This document shows positions 1 through 11,499 of a stretch of DNA of 64,000 bases, piece by piece. A model generated the notes under the pieces. The model was not told the DNA's origin. It searched no databases and saw nothing but the letters and a program-made list of their open reading frames with translations. The DNA lies in NCBI RefSeq assembly GCF_000355765.4, contig NZ_CP021106.3, forward strand, positions 2,017,137 through 2,081,136, given 5' to 3'. The position numbers and the translations under genes were made by a program. The number at the start of each line of letters is the position of its first letter. Within the stretch, counting starts at the first letter, position 1. The stretch comes from Nitrosospira lacus (lineage in GTDB: Bacteria > Pseudomonadota > Gammaproteobacteria > Burkholderiales > Nitrosomonadaceae).

Positions 1-1
1 G

Positions 2-2317
2 CTGCTGGAAACTTTGAGCAAGGATGCGTCCTTGATTCTTGTGCTGGAGGACCTCCACTGGAGCGATCATGCAACGCTGGACTTTCTCGGCTTGCTGGCG
101 CGGCGAAGCGAGTCTGCAGCCCTGCTGGTACTGGCGAGCTATCGACCAGTCGATGCCGCCTTGCAGGCGCATTCCGTCGCATTGGTTCACCGTGAATTGC
201 AGTTGCGGGAAATAAGTTCCGAGATAGCCATTGATCCGTTTTCTCCGGACGAGGTCAGAGATTACCTTATCCGTCGCTTCCCGGCCATGGAAATGCCGGA
301 CTCTTTAAGTCGAGCCCTTTTTGCCAGGACCGGTGGACATCCGCTATTCGTCTCCAACCTGATCGAATATCTGGTGAGCCATCATCGGCAATGGCCTCCT
401 TCACGGGAGTCGATGGTGGACAAAGCCCTGCCGGATACTATCCGGCGCGTGATCGGACGCGAAATCGAACGATTAAGCCCCGATGAGCAGCGTGTGCTGG
501 AGATTGCCAGCGTGATAGGGGTGCATTTTTCGGTGATATTGCTCGGGGCGGTACTCGATATGGAGACTGCCGAGGTGGATCGCTCCTGCGATGCCTTGGT
601 CAGGCGCGGCCAGATACTGCTTCCGGACGGCATGGAGCAGGGGTCGCAGGGCGATGTTGTCGGCCACTATGCATTCCGCCACGCTCTGTATGTGGAAGTG
701 CTCTATCAACGGCTCGTTCCGGGCCAGATCATCCGATTACATTTGCGCATCGGTGAATGCCTGGAGGAGGTGCACGGCAAGTCGAGCCTGAAGCATGCCG
801 CCGAACTGGCCTTGCACTTCGAAAAAGGGTGGGATTGGATGCGAGCGGTTCGCTATCTGACGCTATCAGCCGCTAATGCCGCGCACCGTTTCGCCAATCG
901 CCAGGCCTACGACTATCTGGTCCGTGCGCTGGGCTTGGTTCACCGGCTGCCGGCAGAGCGGCAGGTGGAAACACGCGTGGATCTTCTGAAGCAATCGTCG
1001 GTAGTAAGACGCTCGCTGGGCGATATAGCGGGGGCCAAGGCCGACCTGGAGGAAATGCTTGCCACGGCCAGAACCTCGGGAAGTTCCCGGGCGGAGGTTT
1101 TGGCACTTATCGAACTGAGCCGTGTTCTTGTATGGCTGAACCGCCGTCAATGCCTGGAATTGGCGGAACAGGCGTTGGCGCGCAGTAAGGATCTTGATGA
1201 CAAAATCCTTCAATCGGTGGTCAAGGGCATGTGGGGCGGACTGAATCTGTTATTTGGCCAGTGGCGCGAGGATTGTGCCAGCGCGTGCCGCGAAGCCATG
1301 GATGTCGCGCGGGCCGTCGCAACTCCTCAAATACTGCACACCCGGCTGACGCAGCATATCTATATCGAATTGCTGGCTTCGCGTTACAGAAGCGCCTGGA
1401 CGACGGCTGAAGAAGCCTTGGCGTTATCGCGTACCCTGGGTGATGGCTACATGTTTATAGTCGGGCATTACTACTGCGGATTGGCTCTACTGCACCTGGG
1501 CGAATGGCAAAAATTGCGCGAAATTGCGGAGGAGAGCAGGCGTGCATTCGAATCCAACTGTAACGATGCAAATTTACCACTCCGTTTGCACCGTCAGATC
1601 ATGATGGCGTGGCTGCATGTGGAGGCCTGCGATTTCGCAGGTGCCAAAGCATATTGCGAAGAGGTCCCGGCGGAGAATTCCGGGCCTTGGGCGACCTATA
1701 TCTCGGCTCATTTTTCGGCCATACTTGGAAGGGCGCTGCTCGGACTCGGAGATCACAAGGGAGCGATTCGATGTTTTGAAATTTTTTTCCAGGCGGAGGA
1801 AAACGAATCGTTGCCCTTGTCCCGCAACTATTCCTTCCCGGCTTGCCAGGGAGCCTGTGAAGCCTGGCTATCGCTGGGAGAATTCGGAAAAGCACGCCGC
1901 TACGCTCAGCGATTGCACGATCTTGCGGCGGGTGCACCGGAGAGCACTTATCTCGCGCTCAGCTATTCCCTTTTTGCCGAAATCGCCATGAAAGAAAATA
2001 TTCTGGATGAAGCTGATTCCCAAATCAGGGAGGCACTCGCTCTGGTGGAGAGCACCGAGGTTCCGCTCGCTGCCTGGCGCACGTACGCCACGGCGGCGAA
2101 ATTGCATTATCTGCGGGGTGAAGAACGCAGGGCCAATGAATGCGAATTAAAGAAGCAAGGATCAGTCAGGAAACTGCTTGCGTCGCTCCAGGACTCCGAC
2201 CCGTTGCGCAAACATTTATCAAGCTTTGTCGAAATGAGTACTTTGCGCGTGTATCGTACCCATAAGAAAAATAATGACTCTTCTACGCGTGGCAATATAT
2301 GCTGTGATGCGGTGTGA
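2..2317 (+). CDS. AAA ATPase / TPR signalling protein, 5' end missing
   Basis: The frame is open from the left edge, so this is the C-terminal part (at least 771 residues) of a larger protein. Near the visible start, LILVLEDLHWSDHATLDFL is a Walker B region of the type found in AAA-domain predicted ATPases (COG3899-like, as in guanylate cyclase- or kinase-linked and LuxR-like signalling ATPases). The Walker A motif and any N-terminal effector domain must lie upstream, outside the window. From about residue 290 the protein is an alpha-helical array rich in A/L/E that looks like TPR repeats. The effector domain, and so the output, cannot be read here. The family call is good; the function is inference. 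Confidence 0.75.
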   Translation: MLETLSKDASLILVLEDLHWSDHATLDFLGLLARRSESAALLVLASYRPVDAALQAHSVALVHRELQLREISSEIAIDPFSPDEVRDYLIRRFPAMEMPDSLSRALFARTGGHPLFVSNLIEYLVSHHRQWPPSRESMVDKALPDTIRRVIGREIERLSPDEQRVLEIASVIGVHFSVILLGAVLDMETAEVDRSCDALVRRGQILLPDGMEQGSQGDVVGHYAFRHALYVEVLYQRLVPGQIIRLHLRIGECLEEVHGKSSLKHAAELALHFEKGWDWMRAVRYLTLSAANAAHRFANRQAYDYLVRALGLVHRLPAERQVETRVDLLKQSSVVRRSLGDIAGAKADLEEMLATARTSGSSRAEVLALIELSRVLVWLNRRQCLELAEQALARSKDLDDKILQSVVKGMWGGLNLLFGQWREDCASACREAMDVARAVATPQILHTRLTQHIYIELLASRYRSAWTTAEEALALSRTLGDGYMFIVGHYYCGLALLHLGEWQKLREIAEESRRAFESNCNDANLPLRLHRQIMMAWLHVEACDFAGAKAYCEEVPAENSGPWATYISAHFSAILGRALLGLGDHKGAIRCFEIFFQAEENESLPLSRNYSFPACQGACEAWLSLGEFGKARRYAQRLHDLAAGAPESTYLALSYSLFAEIAMKENILDEADSQIREALALVESTEVPLAAWRTYATAAKLHYLRGEERRANECELKKQGSVRKLLASLQDSDPLRKHLSSFVEMSTLRVYRTHKKNNDSSTRGNICCDAV

Positions 2318-2535
2318 TAACCCCTGCAAACCTTAGAGTATTATCCTTCGATCGCATGAGCCGCGGATGGCCGGCTTAGCCGTGGAACACGGGGTGCACA
2401 ATATGGCGGAAATTGGCGAGCATGAACCGGACAAGAGGACTGGGCATTCATATCCGTGCGCAGCTTTCCAGTTTTTTTGACGAGATAGGGATTCTTATCG
2501 TATCGAAGCCACGTTATGGCGTCGTTGCCGGAACT

Positions 2536-2994
2536 TTAAATCCGATCTTTGGGATCGGATCCGATCCTGGCCTTGTTTTCCCGATTTTGCTGCCCCGGCG
2601 TTTCCATGGGAGTGGCGTAATCGCGTTTCGCGAGTTCCGATGCCATTTTTTGGTGAAAAGCAGCCTGGCGGATGTTTTCCTCTGCGGCTTGCTCGTACTT
2701 GTTCACCAACGCCCAGGTACGTGATTGGAAATCTTGTGCCTGCCTGCCGTAGAGATAGCTTTTTTCTTCATAGTGCTGAAGCAATTTCTTTTGCTCCTCT
2801 GCCTTTACCCGGATTTCTTTAGCCGTATTTTCATATTGCCTTGCCAGGTTATTGTGGTCGGCATAGGTTCTGGCATGTTGCGCAGCTCTGCGACTAGTAT
2901 CATTCTGCGCTTCAAGAGGGCCCATTTGCGCGCAGGAAGCCAATAAGCCAAGCATGGACAGGACCGCAACAAATGTTCCTAACCTTGTTTTCAT
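2536..2994 (-). CDS. Small coiled-coil lipoprotein
   Basis: 152 residues. The N-terminus is a lipoprotein signal peptide: basic MKTR, a hydrophobic core, then the lipobox LLAS-C with Cys at about residue 21, so it should be lipid-anchored in the envelope. The rest is a charged, Q/E/K/R-rich helix (about residues 45-130) likely to form a coiled coil. No family recognised. It stands alone, convergent with the upstream ATPase gene and codirectional with the NarL-type pair further right. Confidence 0.65.
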   Translation of the reverse strand: MKTRLGTFVAVLSMLGLLASCAQMGPLEAQNDTSRRAAQHARTYADHNNLARQYENTAKEIRVKAEEQKKLLQHYEEKSYLYGRQAQDFQSRTWALVNKYEQAAEENIRQAAFHQKMASELAKRDYATPMETPGQQNRENKARIGSDPKDRI

Positions 2995-3247
2995 GATAGT
3001 AATGAACCCGGATAGAATAAAAATTATCCTAACTCAATCCATACTATTGAGTATATTGGGGAAACCCTGGTTTTATGCTAAGGGAAACCCTTAGGTCACA
3101 TTTGCATGACAAAAGTGACTAATGTAGATGTGGACAATATGGGAGCCGCTGTGAGGAAAATCAGCCGGACATCCTGCTATCCTGGAAGAAATCGGATCAC
3201 TGAAAAATATGGGTTCCAGCATGTAGCCGAGGCAATGGCAATGCTTG

Positions 3248-3904
3248 TTATTGTGCTTCCGAAATCCAGTGGGTGGCATAGCGTATCAAATCGGCGCCGT
3301 CTCGCAAATTCAATTTGGTACGAATATTGAAGCGATGCGTCTCGATAGTTTTAATACTGCGGTTTAGGAGCCTGGCAATTTCCTGGCTGCTATGCCCGGA
3401 TCCGATCAAATGCAGGACTTCGAATTCACTGGGGGTCAGGCTGTTGATCAATGGTTCGGGTTCCGTATTTCCGGTCGCGACCCGATTCAACAGCCTGGCG
3501 TGCATCTGCTTGCTCAGATAGACATTTCCCTTTAATACCTCGCGGATGGCGGATACCAGCACTTCACCCGGCTCCTGCTTCATCACGTAGCCGCGCGCAC
3601 CAGCCCGCAGAGCGCGTTCCGCATATACGCCTTCGTCATGCATGGAGACAACGAGTACAGGCAATGCGGGGATCAGGAGGTGTATGCTTTTGATGACCTC
3701 AAAGCCGGAGAGGGTCTTGAGGGACACATCCATTAAAATGATATCAGCATGGTGTCCCGATTTCAGCGTGGCCAGCGCTTCGTCGCCATCGCCGGCCTCG
3801 GCAAATACCTCCATATCGGGCTCGAGATTGATGAGCATTGCCATGCCGTGCCGCAGCATGGCATGGTCGTCCACCAGCATTACTTGTGCTTTCAAGGCTG
3901 ACAT
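3248..3904 (-). CDS. NarL/FixJ-family response regulator
   Basis: 218 residues. The receiver domain (about 5-120) has the acidic pair VDDH, the phospho-acceptor Asp in ILMDVSL and the Lys in VMKQEP. The C-terminal LuxR-type HTH (about 150-210) includes LTPSEFEVLHLIGSGHSSQE and the helix SIKTIETHRFNIRTKL. It lies 12 bp downstream of the kinase gene that ends at 3917, same strand, so the two form a two-component operon with the kinase first. The phosphorylated regulator should bind DNA; targets are unknown. Confidence 0.93.
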   Translation of the reverse strand: MSALKAQVMLVDDHAMLRHGMAMLINLEPDMEVFAEAGDGDEALATLKSGHHADIILMDVSLKTLSGFEVIKSIHLLIPALPVLVVSMHDEGVYAERALRAGARGYVMKQEPGEVLVSAIREVLKGNVYLSKQMHARLLNRVATGNTEPEPLINSLTPSEFEVLHLIGSGHSSQEIARLLNRSIKTIETHRFNIRTKLNLRDGADLIRYATHWISEAQ

Positions 3905-3916
3905 ACCAGGAAACCC

Positions 3917-5710
3917 CTAAACCATTCGCATTTCCAGCCGCACCTCCACTCCCCCTTCGGCGCGCGACAGGAATTCCAGCGTCGCGCCAAGCTGCCGGGC
4001 ACGATACTGCATAATTTTAATACCCATCCCCGGTGTCATCCCGTTTTTTGTGTCAACACCGGCAAAGCCGCTGCCGTTGTCACATATCGACAGGCGCAGC
4101 GTGTCTTCGTCGACGACCAGCGAAATTGTCACATGTTTCGCGCCACCGTGCCGTATTGCATTGTTGGTGGCCTCCTGGGCGATCCGGTAAAGGTTAAGCG
4201 CAATTCCCTTATCTTTGATAAGGACTTCATTTTCGCATATAAAATCACAAGTGATTTTATAGCTGATTGCGATCCTCGAGGTAAATGCCCGCAATGCGGC
4301 CGTCAGGCCATTGGTTTCCAGTTCAAACGGCAGCAGCCCCTGCGCGAGCTGCTTGCATTGCATCACGGCGATCTGCGCCTGGGTCGCGATGGAAGCGGCG
4401 ACCGTTGCCGTGTCCCCACTTCCCGAAGCGGATATCTTTTTCTCCAGTGCCTTGGCTTGATAACCAATCGCCGCAATCTGCTGCCCGAGGTTGTCGTGCA
4501 ATTCCTGTCCGATCAAACGCTGTTGTTCCTCCGCGATGGAAACGAGCGCCTCCTCCAGGCGTTTGCGCTCAAGCCATCTCTCCAGATCACTCGCGACCGC
4601 ATCGATGAGCCTTTGCTCTTCCGGTACCAGGAATGGCTTGTCTTCGGGGTAGAACACGCGCAACTGGCCGCACGGTTTGCTATTGGCGCTGATCTTCGAT
4701 TGTAGCTCGTGCGTCAGGCCCTGGCCGTGGTTCTCCGAGGTGAAGCGCCTGCCGTCGAGTTCGATCATGGCGGTGGCAATTTCCGGGAACTGCATGGCCG
4801 GTATCAGGTGCTCGAAAATATTCTGGCAGACATTGTCCACCGACAATTCCAGCCCCATGCCTTGGCGAATTTCGTAGAGGCAGGTGATTTCCTTCAGGCG
4901 TTCGCGCAGCGTCTCATCCATCTGCTTGCGCTCGAGCCACCTTTCCAGATCGCTTGCGACGGCGTCGATGAGCCGCTGCTCTTCCGGTACCAGGAATGGC
5001 TTGTCTTCAGGATAGAACACGCGTAATTGACCACGGAGTTCGCCATTGGCGCTGATCCTCGACTGCAGCTCGTGCGTCAGGCCCTGGCCATGATTTTCGG
5101 AAGTGAAGCGCCTGCCGTCGAGTTCGATCATGGCGGTGGCCATTTCCGGGAACTGCATGGCCGGTATCAGGTGCTCGAAAATATTCTGGCAGACATTATC
5201 CACCGACAATTCCAGCCCCATGCCACGGCGAATTTCATAGAGACAGGTGATTTCCTTCAGACGCTCATGCAGCGCCTCATCGATCTGTTTGCGCTCAAGC
5301 CATCTCTCCAGATCACTCGCGACGGTATCGATGAGCCGCTGCTCTTCCGGCACCAGGAATGGTTTGTCTTCAGGATAGAACACGCGTAACTGCCCACAGG
5401 GTTTGCCGTTGGCGCTGATCTTCGACTGCAGCTCGTGCGTAAGGCCTTGGCCATGATTTTCCGAGGTGAAGCGCCGGCCATCGAGTTCGATCATGGCGGT
5501 GGCCATTTCCGGGAACTGCATGGCGGGTATCAGGTGCTCGAAAATATTCTGGCAGACATCGTCCACCGATAATTCCAGCCCCATGCCACGGCGAATCTCG
5601 TAGAGACAGGTGATTTCCTTCAGCCGCTCATGCAGCGCCTGGCCCGCGCTTGCAGGCGCCTCTGCCGCAGGATGGACCGCGTCCATGGCGCTATTATCCT
5701 TGCAGGTCAT
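3917..5710 (-). CDS. NarL-type sensor histidine kinase with three tandem sensor repeats
   Basis: 597 residues, cytoplasmic (no membrane segments). After a 25-residue leader come three almost identical 121-residue modules (26-146, 147-267, 268-388), each beginning LHERLKEITCLYEIR or close to it and ending LERWLERK. They resemble GAF-like sensor modules, but the assignment is tentative. The kinase core follows: a HisKA_3 dimerisation helix with phospho-acceptor His405 in GQELHDNLGQQ, then an HATPase_c domain with the N box ATNNAIRHGG and G box DNGSGF. Partner regulator is the adjacent NarL-type gene. The triplication is the odd feature: copies differ by only a few residues, so it is recent or homogenised. 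Confidence 0.9.
   Translation of the reverse strand: MTCKDNSAMDAVHPAAEAPASAGQALHERLKEITCLYEIRRGMGLELSVDDVCQNIFEHLIPAMQFPEMATAMIELDGRRFTSENHGQGLTHELQSKISANGKPCGQLRVFYPEDKPFLVPEEQRLIDTVASDLERWLERKQIDEALHERLKEITCLYEIRRGMGLELSVDNVCQNIFEHLIPAMQFPEMATAMIELDGRRFTSENHGQGLTHELQSRISANGELRGQLRVFYPEDKPFLVPEEQRLIDAVASDLERWLERKQMDETLRERLKEITCLYEIRQGMGLELSVDNVCQNIFEHLIPAMQFPEIATAMIELDGRRFTSENHGQGLTHELQSKISANSKPCGQLRVFYPEDKPFLVPEEQRLIDAVASDLERWLERKRLEEALVSIAEEQQRLIGQELHDNLGQQIAAIGYQAKALEKKISASGSGDTATVAASIATQAQIAVMQCKQLAQGLLPFELETNGLTAALRAFTSRIAISYKITCDFICENEVLIKDKGIALNLYRIAQEATNNAIRHGGAKHVTISLVVDEDTLRLSICDNGSGFAGVDTKNGMTPGMGIKIMQYRARQLGATLEFLSRAEGGVEVRLEMRMV
4547..5635 (-). repeat. Three tandem 363-bp coding repeats
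   Basis: Units 5635-5273, 5272-4910 and 4909-4547 (minus strand) encode the three 121-residue sensor modules of the kinase. They are in frame, head to tail, without spacers. The few differences at protein level (for example DD/DN after LELSV, K/R in the ELQS(K/R)ISAN segment, GKP/GEL/SKP) show that the copies are similar enough for unequal recombination. Confidence 0.95.
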
Positions 5711-6026
5711 TGAGGACTTTCATCGTTTCGATCATTCTGATGTTTTCGCCTGGTCCGTGGTCGCAACCGCAATCATCCGCCCGGTCTCATTCACCCAACC
5801 GGCATCACGAGAGTAACACATCGCCAAGTTTATCCTAAATCAAGCAGCCAGGCGGGGTGGAGGGTGTGGTTTTTTGGTTACCGGGCAAGGCGCAGCGACG
5901 ATTTTATTCCAGGTCGGTGCGAACAACGCAGCCAAGCGGCGGGGCAACCGGGAATCGGGCCAGTGGTAAACCCTACATAGAGATGAACTCACGTGACGCA
6001 ATAAATAGTCTCCGTGGATCATGGGG
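5711..6026. other. Intergenic stretch, no gene seen
   Basis: 316 bp between the sensor kinase start and the 3' end of the helicase gene. It should hold the promoter of the kinase/regulator operon (transcribed leftwards), but no clear -35/-10 pair or strong terminator was recognised. Short open frames here have no coding character. Confidence 0.5.
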
Positions 6027-8066
6027 CTATGTTAAAAATGAGCGGTCAACCGCCACATCAGGTTTATAAGAGCATTCACTTTGGGCCAATTCATCACTTC
6101 TCGTAAAGAATTTCTCCACTTCCAGAAACTCGCGCGTGCGCTTCATCGGCGGCAGGCTTTGCCAGATCCTTTTTCCATAGGCTTTAGTGATGAGACGCGG
6201 GTCGCAGATCATCAGCACGCCACGGTCGGTCTCATCGCGGATGAGTCTTCCCGCTCCCTGCTTGAGGTTGATGACGGCGCGGGGTAGTTGATACTCCATG
6301 AAGGCGTTGCGTCCTTCCTTGTTGATTTTTTCGATGCGTGCGGAGAGGACCGGGTCGTCCGGGGGGGCGAAAGGCAGCTTGTCGATCACCACCAGCGACA
6401 GAGCTTCGCCGCGCACGTCCACGCCTTCCCAGAAGGATTGGCTGCCAATCAGCACGGCATTGCCTATCTTGCGGAAGCGTTCCAGCATGTGGGAGCGCGA
6501 ACCCTGGCCTTGCAGCAGTATGGGATAGTCGAGTTTCTCGCGTTCGAATGCCGCCAGCAGCAATTCGTGCACGCGCTGCATCGCCCGCAGGCTGGTGCAC
6601 AGGAAAAATGCGCGGCCACGGCTCGCCTTCAATACCGGAAGCACTGCTTTCACCACTTCGTCAGTGTATTCGCGGCTGTTCGGTTCGGGCAGACCGGCCG
6701 GCACATAAAGTAGGGCCTGATTGGCGAAATCAAACGGGCTTTCCCAGCAGGCGGATCGCGCGGCATTCGACGCCGTGCTCAAACCCATTTCATTCTTGTA
6801 ATGCGAGAAATCGCCCTTCACCGATAACGTGGCGGAGGTGAAAACCCAGGCACGCGGCGAGCCGCTCAATTGCTTGTTGAATATTTCCGCAATGGAGAGC
6901 GGGGTGGCGTTGAGTTGCAGCGCGTGGCTGAACACTTCCACCCAGCGCACAAATCCTTCGGCTTCGGCCTGATCTCGCCAGCGCTTTATATCGCCGGTGA
7001 TTTCGCGCGCGCGCTGCCAGCAGTTTTCCAGTCCCTCGGAGCGCTCCGCCTGGGTTTCCAGCATGGCCGCCAATGCATCAAGCTTTTCCAGCAGGTCATC
7101 CAGCGCACCGCCGAATTTGGCGTTTTGCATCACCGCGGCCAGCGGCATGCGCGTATTTTCGCCCTCGATAGTCAGGCGCAGATCACGCACCGCTTTTTCC
7201 ATCGCCGCGATGGCCGGGGGCAGGGCGGTAAAATCCTTCGCGCCCAGCAATGCTTCGGCCTCCGTGTCGCGAGCGAGTTCCAGCAATTGGCTGGTGCTCA
7301 CCGATTCGCCGAAAAACAGGCTGGCGGTTTCGGGCAACTGGTGAGCCTCGTCGAATATCACCGTATTGCAGGCGGGCAGCAGTTCCGACAATCCTTCATC
7401 GCGCAGCATGACGTCGGCAAAAAAGAGATGGTGATTGACGACCACCACATCCGCCGCAAGGGCCTGCTTGCGCGCCTCCATGACGAAGCAATTTTTATAA
7501 TTCGGGCAATCGGAACCCAGGCAATTATCGCGCGTTGAAGTCACCCGTTGCCAGACCTCGGCGTTTTCAGGCACTTCGCTCAGACCGCTTTTATCGCCGC
7601 TTTGGGTAACGCCCGCGTAACGCTCGATCAGCTTCAGGTATTTCGCTTCCTCGCGGCTGGCAAAACTTGCGTGCCCATCCTGCAATGTGCGCTCCAGATG
7701 ATAATGGCAGACGTAGTTCGCCCGCCCCTTCAATAACGCCACGGTGACGGGTGCCTTGAGCGCGGCCCGCACGGTGGGAATATCGCGATTGAAAAGCTGG
7801 TCCTGCAGGGTCTTGGTGCCGGTGGAAATGATGACCTTGCCCCCCGCCAGCAACGCAGGAACCAGATAAGCAAAGGTCTTCCCCGTGCCGGTGCCTGCCT
7901 CGGCTACGAGGATAGCATTGGTGGCGATGGTGCCTGCTATTGCCTGTGCCATTTCCAGTTGTTGCGCCCGCATGCTATAGCCGGGCACGGTTTTGGCAAG
8001 CGGGCCGGTGGAAGCAAAAAATGAGTCGATATCAGGCATGGAGGAGGGTGAGCGAATGGGTGCCAT
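6027..8066 (-). CDS. DinG/YoaA-family ATP-dependent DNA helicase
   Basis: 679 residues, superfamily 2 XPD-like helicase. Motif I (Walker A) is AEAGTGTGKTFAYL at about residue 55-68 and motif II is VIFDEAHQL (DEAH). Four cysteines between them (NYVCHYH, NCLGSDCPNYKNC) match the 4Fe-4S site of XPD/DinG/YoaA enzymes. The C-terminal motifs include LIGSQSFWEGVDVRGE and GAGRLIRDETDRG. It unwinds 5'-3' structured DNA during repair or replication. Translation could also start at the ATG ten codons in (8039), before DIDSFFASTG. Single gene on its strand, followed downstream by the kinase operon. Confidence 0.93.
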   Translation of the reverse strand: MAPIRSPSSMPDIDSFFASTGPLAKTVPGYSMRAQQLEMAQAIAGTIATNAILVAEAGTGTGKTFAYLVPALLAGGKVIISTGTKTLQDQLFNRDIPTVRAALKAPVTVALLKGRANYVCHYHLERTLQDGHASFASREEAKYLKLIERYAGVTQSGDKSGLSEVPENAEVWQRVTSTRDNCLGSDCPNYKNCFVMEARKQALAADVVVVNHHLFFADVMLRDEGLSELLPACNTVIFDEAHQLPETASLFFGESVSTSQLLELARDTEAEALLGAKDFTALPPAIAAMEKAVRDLRLTIEGENTRMPLAAVMQNAKFGGALDDLLEKLDALAAMLETQAERSEGLENCWQRAREITGDIKRWRDQAEAEGFVRWVEVFSHALQLNATPLSIAEIFNKQLSGSPRAWVFTSATLSVKGDFSHYKNEMGLSTASNAARSACWESPFDFANQALLYVPAGLPEPNSREYTDEVVKAVLPVLKASRGRAFFLCTSLRAMQRVHELLLAAFEREKLDYPILLQGQGSRSHMLERFRKIGNAVLIGSQSFWEGVDVRGEALSLVVIDKLPFAPPDDPVLSARIEKINKEGRNAFMEYQLPRAVINLKQGAGRLIRDETDRGVLMICDPRLITKAYGKRIWQSLPPMKRTREFLEVEKFFTRSDELAQSECSYKPDVAVDRSFLT

Positions 8067-8166
8067 GATAGTGCAGGATCTTGTATTTATCCAATTTTAT
8101 ACTGTCATGGTCAAGCATCGGGTTTGCGATAAATCTTGGCCTCCATACAGCTTTTAGCTGTTTAGC

Positions 8167-8553
8167 CTAGGCTTGCGCCAGCCACTTGACCGTCATCATT
8201 CCCAATATCGTCATCACCAGGGAACCCGCCAGATGTGAAAAAATGATGAGGAACCCCCAGCCATATTGCTCGCGCAACAACAGCGTGACGGTTTCAGCGG
8301 AAAAAGTGGAAAAGGTGGTCAGCCCGCCGAGGAAGCCGGTAATGGCGAACAGTCGCGCTTCGGGCGGCAGCAGCGTGTTGTGATGAAAATATTCGAGCGC
8401 CATGCCGACAAGATAGCCGCCAGTCAGATTGGCGGCCAGAGTGCCCAAGGGAAGGGTAGGAAATACCGGATTCAGGATGATGCCGAACCACCAGCGCAGC
8501 CATGCACCCAGCGCTGCGCCCGCTCCCACTGCCGCTACCGCATAGATGCCCAT
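8167..8553 (-). CDS. crcB: Fluoride exporter CrcB/Fluc
   Basis: 128 residues, four membrane segments, the usual length for a Fluc channel subunit. Signature features are GAALGAWLRWW near the N-terminus, TLAANLTGGYLVG, and TGFLGGLTTFSTFS (the conserved Phe/Thr/Ser fluoride path). I chose the ATG before GIYAVAAV; the frame stays open 19 codons further up, but that extension is hydrophilic and outside family length. Fluc proteins form dual-topology dimers in the inner membrane that let F- out. No fluoride riboswitch fold was found upstream. Confidence 0.93.
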   Translation of the reverse strand: MGIYAVAAVGAGAALGAWLRWWFGIILNPVFPTLPLGTLAANLTGGYLVGMALEYFHHNTLLPPEARLFAITGFLGGLTTFSTFSAETVTLLLREQYGWGFLIIFSHLAGSLVMTILGMMTVKWLAQA

Positions 8554-10354
<1,801 letters not shown>

Positions 10355-10374
10355 AGTGTGACGCAGAAATCCTC

Positions 10375-10764
10375 ATGAATCTTAAAATTCTTCTGCCTTA
10401 TCGAATTTTCGCGAACAAGACCGGCGTGGTCCGTATCGTCGCCGAAACGGGTGCGGGATCGTTCGGACTCCTGCCCAATCGGCTCGACTGCGTGGCGGCG
10501 CTGGTGCCTGGTATTCTTGTTTTCGAGACGGGAGAAGAGGGCGAGACTTACGCGGCAATCGATGAAGGCATCCTGATAAAAACAGGTGCGGACGTGCTGG
10601 TTTCAGTTCATAACGCCATAGAGGGAAGCGATCTCGCCAGCTTGCGCGAGGCCGTGAGGAATGAGTTTCTAAAGCTTGATGAACAGGAGCTGAGCTTGCG
10701 CCGGATAGTGGCGAAGATGGAAAGCGGATTTATTCGCCGCTTCGCAGAATTTCATCATGAATGA
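10375..10764 (+). CDS. atpC: N-ATPase F1 subunit epsilon
   Basis: 129 residues. N-terminal beta-sandwich of the epsilon family: LKILLPYRIF, then the GSFGLLPNRLDCVAALVPG turn where ordinary epsilon subunits have GxxGILPGHxPL. The C-terminal helices are short. It links the rotor to gamma and can restrain hydrolysis. It starts 20 bp after atpD and overlaps atpQ by 8 bp, so it is translated within the operon. Confidence 0.93.
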   Translation: MNLKILLPYRIFANKTGVVRIVAETGAGSFGLLPNRLDCVAALVPGILVFETGEEGETYAAIDEGILIKTGADVLVSVHNAIEGSDLASLREAVRNEFLKLDEQELSLRRIVAKMESGFIRRFAEFHHE

Positions 10765-11122
10765 AAAGGCGGAAGAGGGGAAAGCCGGGAAGAAGCCCCC
10801 CTTAGATGAGCATGAACCGGAATTGAGCCGGCGAGTAGGTGCCAGAGCGGCACGCAAGCTCAGGGCACAACGGGTGCAACGCAGTGGTGCGCAGGTGGTC
10901 TGGTCTGGATTGGGCATGATCGGGCTGGTGGGCTGGTCGGTAGCTGTGCCAACGCTGCTGGGCGCTGCATTGGGCATCTGGCTGGATAAGAGCTATCCAG
11001 CGCGTTTTTCATGGACTCTGACCATGCTGCTAATTGGCATGATTATCGGCTGCCTGAATGCCTGGCATTGGGTAGCCAAGGAAGATAGCGTAACCCATGA
11101 GGAGCAAGAGGAGCAGGAGTAA
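10757..11122 (+). CDS. atpQ: N-ATPase accessory membrane protein AtpQ (AtpI-like)
   Basis: 121 residues. A charged N-terminal tail (about 1-45) is followed by two membrane segments, around GLGMIGLVGWSVAVPTLLGA and WTLTMLLIGMIIGCLNAW, with a GIWLDKSYP loop of the AtpI/AtpZ family. In N-ATPase operons this two-helix protein sits between atpC and atpR and is thought to help assemble the c-ring or move Mg2+; the role is inferred from family and position. Confidence 0.85.
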   Translation: MNEKAEEGKAGKKPPLDEHEPELSRRVGARAARKLRAQRVQRSGAQVVWSGLGMIGLVGWSVAVPTLLGAALGIWLDKSYPARFSWTLTMLLIGMIIGCLNAWHWVAKEDSVTHEEQEEQE

Positions 11123-11181
11123 CAGGAATGTCAGGAGCAGGGGTGCGGGGATCGGAGTAGCATAAAGAAGGAGAGTGGTCG

Positions 11182-11499
11182 ATGAGTGAAACGTGGGTGT
11201 TATCGCTGGCGGCGGGCATCCTGCTCGGAGTGATTTTCTTTGGCGGGCTATGGTGGACGGTGCGTAGTGGCATTTCATCCCGCCAGCCGGGGCTCTGGTT
11301 CATCGGCAGCATGTTGCTGCGTATCAGCATTGTCATCACGGGGTTCTATCTGCTACTTGGCTTGCCGGGTGCAAGCTGGAAAATACTGCTTACAGGTTTG
11401 CTGGGGTTTTTCATCGTGCGACTGATTGCGACGCGGCTTGTGGCTGCGGAGAAATCAAACCTCGACCATCTGGAACGGAAGACCGGCCATGCACCTTAG
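11182..11499 (+). CDS. atpR: N-ATPase accessory membrane protein AtpR
   Basis: 105 residues with three predicted membrane segments (about 5-27, 38-60, 68-88), matching AtpR, the three-helix protein that is specific to N-ATPase operons. It follows atpQ after 59 bp with its own ribosome site (AAGGAGAG before the ATG) and overlaps the atpB start by 11 bp. Function is not established; an assembly role with AtpQ is the usual proposal. Confidence 0.85.
   Translation: MSETWVLSLAAGILLGVIFFGGLWWTVRSGISSRQPGLWFIGSMLLRISIVITGFYLLLGLPGASWKILLTGLLGFFIVRLIATRLVAAEKSNLDHLERKTGHAP

Noticed and set aside
4547-5635. CRISPR-like array
   Set aside because: The repeats are 363-bp coding modules without spacers; no short repeat-spacer array was seen anywhere in the window.
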